DNA of 64,000 nucleotides from Gp6-AA40 sp035492455 (GTDB lineage: Bacteria; Acidobacteriota; Vicinamibacteria; Vicinamibacterales; UBA2999): contig DATJJE010000010.1 in the NCBI GenBank assembly GCA_035492455.1, forward strand, positions 1 to 64,000. Direction: 5' to 3'. The notes below the pieces were generated by a model. The model did no database searches. It was given only the letters and a program-made list of their open reading frames with translations, and was not told the DNA's origin. The first letter of the stretch is position 1. Each line of letters begins with the position of its first letter. Shown here piece after piece: positions 17,001 through 23,943 of the stretch. The translations under genes and the position numbers were made by a program.

Positions 17001-17035
17001 GGGGAACTTTCCGCGCGGTGACGAAATGTTTCGCG
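17001..17035. promoter_or_regulatory. Putative double activator site between ABC and DUF4389 units
   Basis: Two near-palindromes side by side: GGGGAACTTTCC (from 17001) and CGAAATGTTTCG (17022-17033). They lie about 75-100 nt upstream of both outward -24/-12 elements (16925 and 17107). Confidence 0.35.
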
Positions 17036-17106
17036 CCGCCAGCGTCGCACGTGACCGGCAGCGCCTTCAGGCCAGTCGTCGCGTAGGCACGACTGATGCT
17101 CACTAA

Positions 17107-17122
17107 TGGTGCAACGTTCGCA
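17107..17122 (+). promoter_or_regulatory. Possible -24/-12 promoter for small membrane protein/DUF4389 unit
   Basis: TGGTGCAACGTTCGCA with GG-N10-GC spacing; the -12 half (TTCGCA) has the same form as that of the DUF4136 gene. Predicted start near 17133. Confidence 0.35.
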
Positions 17123-17156
17123 CCGCGTGCTGCACCTGTCGCGCGGAGTCGTCGTC

Positions 17157-17330
17157 ATGGAAAAGATAAAAATCGAGCAGCACAGTGTCGGTGGGCTGCT
17201 CTGGGTCAGCGGGTGGCTGTTTACGATCGGATTCCTGAAGCTGACCTTCTGGAAAGGCGTGCTTGCGGTCCTGCTGTGGCCTTATTACGTCGGTGTCTGG
17301 GTCAGCGCCATCATCGCCGCCGGGTCGTGA
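17157..17330 (+). CDS. Small two-helix membrane protein
   Basis: 57 residues, MEKIKIEQHSVGGLLWVSGWLF... with two predicted membrane helices and a short polar start. The ATG at 17157 has GGAG about 9 nt upstream; the longer frame from 17106 would start inside the promoter. The stop is 1 nt before the DUF4389 ATG, so the two are translationally close. No family recognised. Confidence 0.6.
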   Translation: MEKIKIEQHSVGGLLWVSGWLFTIGFLKLTFWKGVLAVLLWPYYVGVWVSAIIAAGS

Positions 17331-17331
17331 C

Positions 17332-17931
17332 ATGCCCTACCCTGTCTCGATCACCGTCGAGACGAAGCTCGATGCGCGCAACCGCCTGACGACAGCCTTT
17401 CGTCCGATCCTCGCGCTCCCGCATTCGATTCTCGTTGGTCCGGTCTACTGGTCTTCGCGCAGCGGCGGGTTCGGACTGATCGGCGCGGCCGCTTACGTGC
17501 TGGCGATCGTCAGCTGGTTCACGCTTCTGTTCACAGGCCATCAGCCTCGCGGGATCCGCGAGTTCACGATCTACTACCTGCGTTGGAGGACTCGCAGCCT
17601 CGCATACATGGCATTGCTGCGCGATGAATATCCTCCGTTCGGGGATGACTCATACGCCGCCGAGATCCAGGTCGGCGAGCCAGCGCAACCGCGACCACGC
17701 GACGTCATCGCCCTCCGGCTACTGCTCGTCATTCCGCATCTGGTCGTGCTTGCGTTCCTCTTGGTTGCTTGGCTCGTGACGACGGTGGTCGCGTGGTTCG
17801 CCATCCTCGTTACCGGTGCGTATCCAGCGTCGTTGTACCGGTTCGGCCTCGGCGTCATGCGGTGGGCATTACGCGTCGAGGCGTACGCGCTTCTCCTCGT
17901 CGACGACTACCCTCCGTTCACTCTGCAATAG
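17332..17931 (+). CDS. DUF4389 membrane protein
   Basis: 199 residues with a repeated layout: PYPVSITVE, a membrane pair, GIREFTIYYLRWRTRSLAYMALLRDEYPPF, then a second copy ending GVMRWALRVEAYALLLVDDYPPF. The two D-E/D-YPPF repeats and the paired helices are typical of DUF4389. No biochemical function is known. The ATG at 17332 starts directly at the conserved region. Middle gene of a three-gene membrane-protein run with 1- and 7-nt gaps. Confidence 0.8.
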   Translation: MPYPVSITVETKLDARNRLTTAFRPILALPHSILVGPVYWSSRSGGFGLIGAAAYVLAIVSWFTLLFTGHQPRGIREFTIYYLRWRTRSLAYMALLRDEYPPFGDDSYAAEIQVGEPAQPRPRDVIALRLLLVIPHLVVLAFLLVAWLVTTVVAWFAILVTGAYPASLYRFGLGVMRWALRVEAYALLLVDDYPPFTLQ

Positions 17932-17938
17932 GTGCGTT

Positions 17939-18595
17939 ATGTCATCAGCCGACAGCATCCTGTTATGGGCAACTTCAGTCGCGAACGCGTGGCGTTGGCT
18001 GGCGATCTCCTGGCATGTCGGCCTCGCCGTCGTGCTGGTGGCGGCGGCAATGCGACCGCGCGTGTCTGAGCGTTCCGCCGCGTTCCTGTGTGTACTGCCC
18101 GTCACCTCTGTGGCCGCGGTGGCGTGGATGTCGGGCAATCCTTTCAACGGGACGATGTTCACGCTGCTGGCCGTCGTGCTCCTGCGCGCCGCCGCGAAAC
18201 TGCCGAAGCACGTCGTTGTTGCGTCCGCATCGTGGCCGTGGTTCCTCACGGGCGCTGGTCTCGTCGGTTTCGGGTGGCTATATCCGCACTTCCTCATCAC
18301 CGATACGCCGGCGGCGTACGCCTATGCGTCGCCTTTCGGAGTTCTGCCGTGCCCGACGCTGTCGGTCATCATCGGCGTGATGTTGGCTATTGGAGGCTTC
18401 CGCTCTGCGGAGTGGAATGCAGTGTTGACGGCGGCGGGTGTGCTCTACGGGTGGATCGGTGTGTTCATGCTGGGGGTGACGCTCGATGTCTGGTTACTCG
18501 GCGGCGCGATTCTATTGGGTGGGCGCGTGATTACGCGCACCCGCGCCCTCACTCATCGTGCCGATCGCCGTGCCCCTCGAACAGCCGTTCCATGA
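17939..18595 (+). CDS. Multi-pass membrane protein of unknown function
   Basis: 218 residues with about seven hydrophobic helices separated by very short loops. Nearest cues (WHVGLAVVLVAAAMRPRV, SGNPFNGTMFTLLAV) do not place it in a family I can name. The ATG follows the DUF4389 stop by 7 nt, so it is probably cotranscribed. Its 3' end overlaps the convergent MgtC gene by 47 nt. Confidence 0.6.
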   Translation: MSSADSILLWATSVANAWRWLAISWHVGLAVVLVAAAMRPRVSERSAAFLCVLPVTSVAAVAWMSGNPFNGTMFTLLAVVLLRAAAKLPKHVVVASASWPWFLTGAGLVGFGWLYPHFLITDTPAAYAYASPFGVLPCPTLSVIIGVMLAIGGFRSAEWNAVLTAAGVLYGWIGVFMLGVTLDVWLLGGAILLGGRVITRTRALTHRADRRAPRTAVP

Positions 18596-18989
18596 ATGGG
18601 AGCAGCGCGAGAACAACCAGTGTGAGCGTCGCGCCGGCAGCCGCGGCTGCGTAGGCGCCGAGTCCGGCGGCCATCCCGATCGCCGCATTCACCCAGATCG
18701 TGGCGGCGGTTGTGAGGCCACGAATGCTTTCGCCGCTCCGCAGGATGGCGCCCGCCCCCAGAAACCCGATCCCCGTCACGACCTGCGCGGCGACACGATC
18801 GGGCGATCCTGCCGCCGTGCCCAACTCAACCGAGAGGATTGAAAAGAGCGCCGAGCCGAGGGCGATCAGCATGTTGGTCCGCAGCCCCGCCGGTTTGTGG
18901 CGGAATTCGCGCTCCAGCCCGATGGCCCCGCCCAGACCTGCCGCAAGCGCGAGCCGCAGAAATATGTCGGTGACTGTCGTCGGCGTCAT
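18549..18989 (-). CDS. MgtC/SapB family membrane protein
   Basis: 146 residues, four membrane helices, with the family hallmarks GGAIGLEREFRHKPAGLRTN, VVTGIGFLGAGAIL and GLTTAATIWVNAAIG. MgtC proteins are linked to growth at low Mg2+ and to control of ATP synthase; most lack transport activity. The presence of an Mg-type P-ATPase in the same island may point to shared magnesium or acid stress. 26 nt downstream of the small 80-residue gene, same strand. Confidence 0.85.
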   Translation of the reverse strand: MTPTTVTDIFLRLALAAGLGGAIGLEREFRHKPAGLRTNMLIALGSALFSILSVELGTAAGSPDRVAAQVVTGIGFLGAGAILRSGESIRGLTTAATIWVNAAIGMAAGLGAYAAAAAGATLTLVVLALLPFMERLFEGHGDRHDE

Positions 18990-19015
18990 GCCGACTAGGG
19001 TAGCTGCTTTCGTCG

Positions 19016-19258
19016 CTATGCGGCGATGACGTGCGGAAACAAACGACCGTAGACGCGATCGCGCGCCTTGAAGAGCACCGCAGAATCAACCAGGGCGTCG
19101 AGGACAGCCTCGCACGTGATTTCATCGGCGCCGAAGCGGCGCTGCGCCTCAGCGACGGTCAGTCTCAATCCTGGTGTGTCGAGGAATTCTCCTTCGATTC
19201 GCATCACGAGATCCTCGAGCTGTCGTCGCCGTGCATCGGAGGTGAGGCTGTCAGTCAC
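19016..19258 (-). CDS. Small winged-helix-like protein
   Basis: 80 residues: EDLVMRIEGEFLDTPGLRLTVAEAQRRFGADEITCEAVLDALVDSAVLFKA..., which reads as two or three helices and a wing, like a small DNA-binding fold. I recall comparable acidobacterial small proteins but cannot name a function. The GTG start has no Shine-Dalgarno; the -24/-12 element at 19271-19286 would begin transcription about 2 nt upstream. Likely cotranscribed with the MgtC gene. Confidence 0.6.
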   Translation of the reverse strand: MTDSLTSDARRRQLEDLVMRIEGEFLDTPGLRLTVAEAQRRFGADEITCEAVLDALVDSAVLFKARDRVYGRLFPHVIAA

Positions 19259-19270
19259 GCCGAAGGGATG

Positions 19271-19286
19271 AGCAACTTGCGTACCG
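19271..19286 (-). promoter_or_regulatory. Sigma-54 type -24/-12 promoter for winged-helix-like/MgtC unit
   Basis: Minus-strand CGGTACGCAAGTTGCT: -24 GGTACG, perfect -12 TTGCT, GG-N10-GC spacing. Predicted start near 19260, leaderless for the GTG at 19258. Confidence 0.5.
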
Positions 19287-19359
19287 CGACAGTCGGTCTC
19301 ACCCGCGACGCCGATGCGCCGTCTGGCGCCAGGGCACCCGCGGATTGATCAACACATCA

Positions 19360-19375
19360 GTGAGGTTTTTCGCTC
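19360..19375 (-). promoter_or_regulatory. Putative activator site upstream of winged-helix-like gene
   Basis: Minus-strand GAGCGAAAAACCTCAC, a close match to the island consensus, about 74 nt upstream of the -24 element; it touches the stop codon of the HhH gene. Confidence 0.4.
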
Positions 19376-20013
19376 TATGCCGCGCTCCGCCGTTCAGCCG
19401 CGCGGCATTCGCGCTCGTGACCGGCGACGACCCTGCGGCCGCGGAGCCCACCACGAATTGCTGTGATCACCGTATATTGTCGCTGCTCGTCACCCTTCGC
19501 CTGCACGTAGACGACGACCCAATCGTGCGTCCGGCCGAGTCGGTGGGCGCGCTCGGTGTTCGAGAACAGCGCGGTGTAGCGGCGCGATCCGCGGGTCGTG
19601 TGCAGCACGGGAAGCCAGTATTGATTCGAAGAGTTGAAGTGGTGCGGCGCCGTCAACGGTAACTCGTCGGCCGCCGCTTTGCGGCGATACTCGCGATCGA
19701 CGTCGAGTATCTCCTCGACATCGAGGTGCGCGTTCGATGTTTCACCCTGCAACGCCGTCAGCGGCGGTAGCCGGTGGTGGGTCAGCAGCTCGCGGATGAC
19801 ACGCGCGATGCGGGGCCCAACCGAAGGCACCTCCTCGAGTCCCTGAACGCCGCGATGCGCGTACATGACCGCAAGCGAAATCGGCCAGCGGCGGACCGAA
19901 TCCGATGCGGCGCGATACGCGCGCACGTATACCGCGTCGGCGCCGTCGTGTTCAAGCATCTCCGCCGCGTCGTAGAGGTGCCCCGCGATCAGGCGGTTGA
20001 TCGACTGTGACAT
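19375..20013 (-). CDS. PolX-like helix-hairpin-helix DNA-binding protein
   Basis: 212 residues. The N-terminal 80 residues match the 8-kDa/HhH part of family X polymerases: NRLIAGHLYDAAEMLEHDGADAVYVRAYRAA and the hairpin GLEEVPSVGPRIARVIRELL. The polymerase palm is absent. The C-terminal part (HTTRGSRRYTALFSNTERAHRLGRTHDWVVVYV) looks like a small basic domain of unknown role. Probably binds gapped or damaged DNA, or protects DNA in dormancy. The ATG at 20013 has no strong Shine-Dalgarno. Confidence 0.7.
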   Translation of the reverse strand: MSQSINRLIAGHLYDAAEMLEHDGADAVYVRAYRAASDSVRRWPISLAVMYAHRGVQGLEEVPSVGPRIARVIRELLTHHRLPPLTALQGETSNAHLDVEEILDVDREYRRKAAADELPLTAPHHFNSSNQYWLPVLHTTRGSRRYTALFSNTERAHRLGRTHDWVVVYVQAKGDEQRQYTVITAIRGGLRGRRVVAGHERECRAAERRSAA

Positions 20014-20036
20014 CGGATGCGTTGCGCGACGAAAGA

Positions 20037-20052
20037 CGCAACGGCTGTGCCC
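20037..20052 (-). promoter_or_regulatory. Sigma-54 type -24/-12 promoter for HhH protein gene
   Basis: Minus-strand GGGCACAGCCGTTGCG: -24 GGCAC, -12 TTGC, GG-N10-GC spacing. Predicted start near 20026, 13 nt before the ATG. Confidence 0.5.
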
Positions 20053-20125
20053 GATCGCGACGACCGTGATTGCGCGACATCGTGCGGCGTCTGCGCCACA
20101 CGTCGCGGGAATACTCCGGCGGCGC

Positions 20126-20140
20126 GCGAAAAATCTCGTG
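20126..20140 (+). promoter_or_regulatory. Putative activator site between HhH and USP genes
   Basis: GCGAAAAATCTCGTG, close to the derived consensus. About 74 nt from the leftward -24 element and 51 nt from the rightward one. Confidence 0.45.
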
Positions 20141-20190
20141 GTACGTCGGCCAGACGGTACGCATACGCGTGGATGCTTTGCACCGTCATC

Positions 20191-20206
20191 CGGCTCTGTT
20201 CTTGCT
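20191..20206 (+). promoter_or_regulatory. Sigma-54 type -24/-12 promoter for second USP gene
   Basis: CGGCTCTGTTCTTGCT: perfect -12 TTGCT, -24 GGCTC, GG-N10-GC spacing. Predicted start near 20217, 5 nt before the ATG. Confidence 0.45.
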
Positions 20207-20221
20207 CAATACGCGGTCGCG

Positions 20222-21124
20222 ATGATTCGTTTCCAACGGATACTGTGTGCCGTTGACTTCTCGCAATGTTCGCAACACGCCTTGGATGAAGCCATCGCGA
20301 TCGCCCACCTGTACGATGCTGCGATCACGGTTCTGACCGTCTTCCCTCAGGCAATCGCGTCGGACCCGTTTGCCGGGCTGCCGGAGTTTCAACCGTTCCG
20401 CCTGACCGATCACCACCGCGCGCATCTATTTCGTCATCTGAAGACATTTGCCGAACGCGAAGGCGCGGAAGCCTCGCGGATGGAATACGCCGTCCGCGAG
20501 GGCGTGGACATTCACGCAGAAATTCTCGAGGCCGCCGAGCAAATCCAGCCGGACCTCCTCGTCATCGGCACGCACGGGAGAACGGGATTGCAGCATCTGA
20601 TGCTCGGTTCGGTCGCCGAGAAGGTGCTGCACAGGGCGAGCTGCCCGGTGCTCACGGTCGCGCAGAAAGCACCCGATGCGGTGCCTGCCGCAGGGTTTCG
20701 ACGCATTCTGTGCGGTGTCGATTTTTCGGAATGCTCGATGTCGGCCCTCCGCTACGCGGCCTCGATCGCCAAGCAGTCGGCCGCGCATCTCGAGGTGCTC
20801 AGCGTCGTGCAGCTGATTCCGATGTACGAAGTAACCGGCGCCGTGCCGCTTTACTATCCCGGTCTGCTCAGTGAGCTCAAAGCCGAGATCGGCAACCAAC
20901 TGCAGGCTGTGGTGGGCGCGGCGGCTGCAGGCGTCGACGTCGATTCGCTCGTGACGGCCGGGACGCCGCATCGCGAAATCGTCCGGATTGCCGACGAACG
21001 ACAGGTGGATCTCGTGGTCGTCGGCGCGCACAGTCACTCCGCCGTCGAACGTGTCCTGTTCGGCTCGACAACCAATCACGTTGTCCGCCGGGTGTCGTGT
21101 CCTGTTCTTACGGTACGGAAGTAG
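20222..21124 (+). CDS. Tandem universal stress protein (two UspA domains)
   Basis: 300 residues, two UspA domains. Nucleotide loops: GTHGRTGLQHLMLGS (domain 1) and GAHSHSAVERVLFGS (domain 2); the second has Ser/His where Gly/Arg is usual, so ATP binding there may be weaker. The ATG at 20222 begins MIRFQRILCAVDFS, directly at the first strand, and no Shine-Dalgarno is visible, in line with a leaderless message. The 3' end overlaps the convergent alpha/beta hydrolase gene by 17 nt. Confidence 0.9.
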   Translation: MIRFQRILCAVDFSQCSQHALDEAIAIAHLYDAAITVLTVFPQAIASDPFAGLPEFQPFRLTDHHRAHLFRHLKTFAEREGAEASRMEYAVREGVDIHAEILEAAEQIQPDLLVIGTHGRTGLQHLMLGSVAEKVLHRASCPVLTVAQKAPDAVPAAGFRRILCGVDFSECSMSALRYAASIAKQSAAHLEVLSVVQLIPMYEVTGAVPLYYPGLLSELKAEIGNQLQAVVGAAAAGVDVDSLVTAGTPHREIVRIADERQVDLVVVGAHSHSAVERVLFGSTTNHVVRRVSCPVLTVRK

Positions 21125-21872
21125 GCGACGTCGTGCGCCACGAGGAAAGGATCTCGGCGAGATCGACATCAGGAGCAATCAGACAGATGTGGCCATGCCC
21201 CTCCAGGACGCGGACCGTCGCGTTCGGCACGCGCGCCGCCATCAGGCGCGCCTGCGTCACCGATGGAACGAGGTGGTCCTGGTCGGCGGCAAGAAACAAC
21301 GTCGGAGGCCGCAACTCGTGAAGCCGCCCACGCAGGTCATAGGACATGAGCAACTGCAGCCGATTCAGGTACCCGGCACGGCTTGCCGCAGCGGTCATCT
21401 GCATGAACCGGCGGATCTCGTCGCGATGCGTGTGGGCCGAATGGAGACGAAAAGCGGTCGCACGACGAATGAGCGACAGGGCGCCCCACGGAATCAGTCC
21501 AAGACCATAGCGCGCCAGTCGCAGCCGGAATTGCGGAGCGAAATAGGGAAACGAATTCAACACGACGAGACGATCCACCTGACCGGGCCTGGCGAGCGCA
21601 AAGCTCATGGCCAGAGCGCCGCCGAACGATTCGCCAACGACGGTCGCTCGACCGGTCTCCGGAGCCACGGCGACGATGACGCGTTCGAGATCGTCCACGA
21701 GCGTGGCCATCGAGCTGGCATCGTTGCGCAGCGCGTAGGTAGCCACGCGAAACGATCGCGCCAGCAGCGGTACCTGGCGATAAAACAACCGACCCGTGCC
21801 ATCCATCCCGGGCACCAAGACGAGCGGCTCGCCCGAACCTTCGATCGCCAATCGCCAGTCGTACTCAGCCAT
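21108..21872 (-). CDS. Alpha/beta hydrolase
   Basis: 254 residues with the alpha/beta hydrolase order: oxyanion region LVLVPGMDGTG, nucleophile elbow VGESFGG (Ser), acid AADQDHLVP (Asp) and GHGHICL (His). No signal peptide, so cytoplasmic. Closest in feel to small esterases or MhpC/BioH-like enzymes; substrate unknown. Divergent from the hexapeptide acyltransferase, with only 11 nt between starts, so its promoter must lie inside that gene; a weak -24/-12 candidate is at 21896-21911. Confidence 0.8.
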   Translation of the reverse strand: MAEYDWRLAIEGSGEPLVLVPGMDGTGRLFYRQVPLLARSFRVATYALRNDASSMATLVDDLERVIVAVAPETGRATVVGESFGGALAMSFALARPGQVDRLVVLNSFPYFAPQFRLRLARYGLGLIPWGALSLIRRATAFRLHSAHTHRDEIRRFMQMTAAASRAGYLNRLQLLMSYDLRGRLHELRPPTLFLAADQDHLVPSVTQARLMAARVPNATVRVLEGHGHICLIAPDVDLAEILSSWRTTSPTSVP

Positions 21873-21883
21873 GGTGAGCGGCT

Positions 21884-22594
21884 ATGAAGGCGTTCCGCAT
21901 CTGTGTCACCGCCGTATCAATCGTTGTCGAACAGACGATCGTCTGTGCGGTCGCGCTCGCACCGTCGGTGTTCGTCTGGCGCGCCGCCCTCGATGCCGCC
22001 CACGTCGATTCGGTTTCGCATCCCGTCGTCATTAGTCTGCTGATAGTTCCATCGTACGTGCTGTTCGCGTTGTGTCTGATGCCGGTGTCCGCGGCGACAA
22101 CGTGGATGACCGGTGCGCGAACGCCCCAACGCATGACAGTGCCCATCGCCGATATGTCATGGCCTTTGATGCGGTGGGTACACTACATGACCGCCACGCA
22201 CATCGTCCGCCTTTTCGCCGGGACACTGTTCCGCGGCTCGCCGATGTGGACTGCCTACGTACGCATGAACGGCGCCCGCATCGGCCGCCACGTCTACATC
22301 AACACTCTCTCCATAGCCGATCACAATCTCTTGGAAATCGGCGACGACGTCGTCATCGGCGCAGATGTGCACATCTCCGGTCATACTGTCGAAGGCGGAG
22401 TGTTAAAGACGGCACCCGTCCGCGTTGGCTCCAAGGTCATGATTGGGGTTGGCAGCGTGATCGATATTGACGTCGACATTGGATCGGACTGTCAGCTTGG
22501 AGCGCTGACGTTCGTGCCAAAACATTCGCGCCTTGCGGCGCACGCGATCTATGTCGGCATTCCCGCCCGACACCTCGGCGAGCTTTCAATGTGA
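21884..22594 (+). CDS. Membrane-anchored hexapeptide-repeat acyltransferase-like protein
   Basis: 236 residues: two membrane helices (about 8-70), a linker (SWPLMRWVHYMTATHIVRLFAGTLFRGSPMWTAYVRMNGARIG), then a left-handed beta-helix of hexapeptide repeats (IGRHVYINTLSIADHNLLEIGDDVVIGADVHISGH, VRVGSKVMIGVGSVIDIDVDIGSDCQLGALTFV). This resembles the C-terminal module of Pls-type peptide synthetases and cell-envelope acetyltransferases. Acyl donor and target are not evident. It overlaps the convergent response regulator gene by 9 nt. Confidence 0.75.
   Translation: MKAFRICVTAVSIVVEQTIVCAVALAPSVFVWRAALDAAHVDSVSHPVVISLLIVPSYVLFALCLMPVSAATTWMTGARTPQRMTVPIADMSWPLMRWVHYMTATHIVRLFAGTLFRGSPMWTAYVRMNGARIGRHVYINTLSIADHNLLEIGDDVVIGADVHISGHTVEGGVLKTAPVRVGSKVMIGVGSVIDIDVDIGSDCQLGALTFVPKHSRLAAHAIYVGIPARHLGELSM
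21896..21911 (-). promoter_or_regulatory. Weak -24/-12 candidate for alpha/beta hydrolase
   Basis: Minus-strand CGGTGACACAGATGCG keeps GG-N10-GC but has poor -24 and -12 flanks and no nearby activator-like element, so it may be chance. Confidence 0.2.
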
Positions 22595-22969
22595 CTCGAC
22601 TGCCTCGCGCACGATGCGATCGAGGTCGCGCATGTCGACCGGCTTGGCGACCACGCCCCGTGCTCCGAGCGTCAGCGCCGCAGCCGCCAGGTCGCTTTCG
22701 GCGAATGCGGTCATCATGACGACGCCTGCGGCTGGCGCAAGTTGGCGCACATCGGCGAGAAGTCGGAGATCGCGCGAATCCGGCAAACAGAAATCGAGCA
22801 GCACCACGTCGGGCGCAGGACGATGAGCGAGTGATTGCCGCGCGCCCGCGCCGTCGGCTGCTTCCGTCACCGTGTGCCCCGCCTGGCCCAATGTCTCGGA
22901 GACGCTCCACCGAATCAACGGCTCGTCGTCGACGATCAGTACTCGGAGCGTCGTATCGGCTGGGGCCAT
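22586..22969 (-). CDS. Receiver-only response regulator
   Basis: 127 residues forming one receiver domain: acidic pair VDDE (about 11-14), phosphoacceptor Asp in VVLLDFCLPDS, T in MMTAFAESD and K in VVAKPVD. There is no output domain, so it acts by protein contact like CheY/Spo0F, or as a phosphate sink. The start at 22969 follows an 8-bp inverted repeat (22975-22999). No kinase gene is in the window. In an island with many sigma-54 elements it might feed an activator encoded elsewhere, but that is speculation. Confidence 0.85.
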   Translation of the reverse strand: MAPADTTLRVLIVDDEPLIRWSVSETLGQAGHTVTEAADGAGARQSLAHRPAPDVVLLDFCLPDSRDLRLLADVRQLAPAAGVVMMTAFAESDLAAAALTLGARGVVAKPVDMRDLDRIVREAVESH

Positions 22970-22974
22970 GCTCG

Positions 22975-22999
22975 GGCGGTCTTCAAAAATGAGACCGCC
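22975..22999. repeat. Inverted repeat before response regulator start
   Basis: GGCGGTCT - 9 nt (TCAAAAATG) - AGACCGCC: an exact 8-bp dyad with an A/T-rich spacer, 5 nt upstream of the response regulator ATG. It could be an operator or a leader hairpin limiting translation. Confidence 0.6.
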
Positions 23000-23037
23000 G
23001 CCGACGCTCGGGCAGGCGTGTCTCGGCGCATTACCAC

Positions 23038-23052
23038 TGCGAAAAAATGTGG
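23038..23052 (+). promoter_or_regulatory. Putative activator site upstream of AcvB/VirJ-like gene
   Basis: TGCGAAAAAATGTGG, same GCGAAAAA core as the other copies, about 65 nt upstream of the -24 element. Confidence 0.4.
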
Positions 23053-23116
23053 CGGTTCCGCGGAATTTGTCCTGGTCAGGCACCTTGGAGCGATGCGGTG
23101 CGGCGTGCGACCGGAC

Positions 23117-23132
23117 TGGCACAGCCGGTGCA
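23117..23132 (+). promoter_or_regulatory. Sigma-54 type -24/-12 promoter for AcvB/MprF/P-ATPase operon
   Basis: TGGCACAGCCGGTGCA: perfect -24 TGGCAC, -12 GTGCA, GG-N10-GC spacing. Predicted start near 23143, 15 nt before the GTG at 23158. Confidence 0.55.
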
Positions 23133-23157
23133 CTCCTGGAGTGAGGGATCGACCGCT

Positions 23158-23943
23158 GTGCATGTACGCACGAACACACATCGAGGTGCCGCGCTCGTCG
23201 CACTGTTGATCCTGGTTGCGCTCCCCACGGTATCCAGCGCGCAAGTTACGCACCGACTGTCAATTCGGGGACACGACCAGGTTCTTCACCTCTACGGGCC
23301 GCCGAACGGCCCGCCCGTGATTGTGTCGAGCGGCGACGGCGGCTGGATCCATTTGGGCCCACATGTGGCGGAATTGCTCGCCGGCCACGGTTTTTTCGTG
23401 GTTGGGTTCGACGTGCGAGCCTATCTCGCCAGTTTCACGGACGAAGCACAGGCGCTCCCTCTGTCAGAAGAGCCGGCCGACTACAAGGTGCTCGCCGCGT
23501 TCGCGTCATCGCGCACGGGACGCAAACCGGTGCTGATCGGCGTATCTGAAGGCGCGGGGTTATCGGTGCTTGCAGCGACGGATACAGAGACGAAAGCGGC
23601 GATTGCGGGTGTCATCGCGCTCGGCCTGCCTGACCGCAACGAGCTCGGATGGCGGTGGAAGGATGCGCTGATCTACCTTACGCACCGCGTGCCGAACGAG
23701 CCGACCTTCAGTGCCGCGGCGACTGTCGGCGCGATTGCGCCGCTGCCGCTCGCGCTCGTGCAGTCGACACACGACGAATTCGTGCCGTTGTCAGAGACAC
23801 GGCGCATCTTCGATCGCGCCTCCTCACCCAAGCAGCTGTGGATCGTTGACGCGTCCAATCACCGCTTCAGCAGCAACCTGCCGGAGTTCGACAACAGGTT
23901 GATGGAGGCGCTCGAGTGGATTCGGCACAACCAGCCGCAATAG
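23158..23943 (+). CDS. AcvB/VirJ-like exported alpha/beta hydrolase
   Basis: 261 residues from the GTG at 23158, which gives a clear signal peptide (to about SSAQ). The mature part has an alpha/beta hydrolase order: SGDGGW near the start (the AcvB/VirJ hallmark), FFVVGFDVRAYL, nucleophile IGVSEGAG, and late DEF and NHRF for acid and His. Family knowledge: AcvB in Agrobacterium is a periplasmic hydrolase of lysyl-phosphatidylglycerol and is co-encoded with the synthase LpiA. The next gene here is an MprF/LpiA-like synthase overlapping by 28 nt, so a make-and-break pair for charged lipids is very likely. Confidence 0.8.
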   Translation: MHVRTNTHRGAALVALLILVALPTVSSAQVTHRLSIRGHDQVLHLYGPPNGPPVIVSSGDGGWIHLGPHVAELLAGHGFFVVGFDVRAYLASFTDEAQALPLSEEPADYKVLAAFASSRTGRKPVLIGVSEGAGLSVLAATDTETKAAIAGVIALGLPDRNELGWRWKDALIYLTHRVPNEPTFSAAATVGAIAPLPLALVQSTHDEFVPLSETRRIFDRASSPKQLWIVDASNHRFSSNLPEFDNRLMEALEWIRHNQPQ

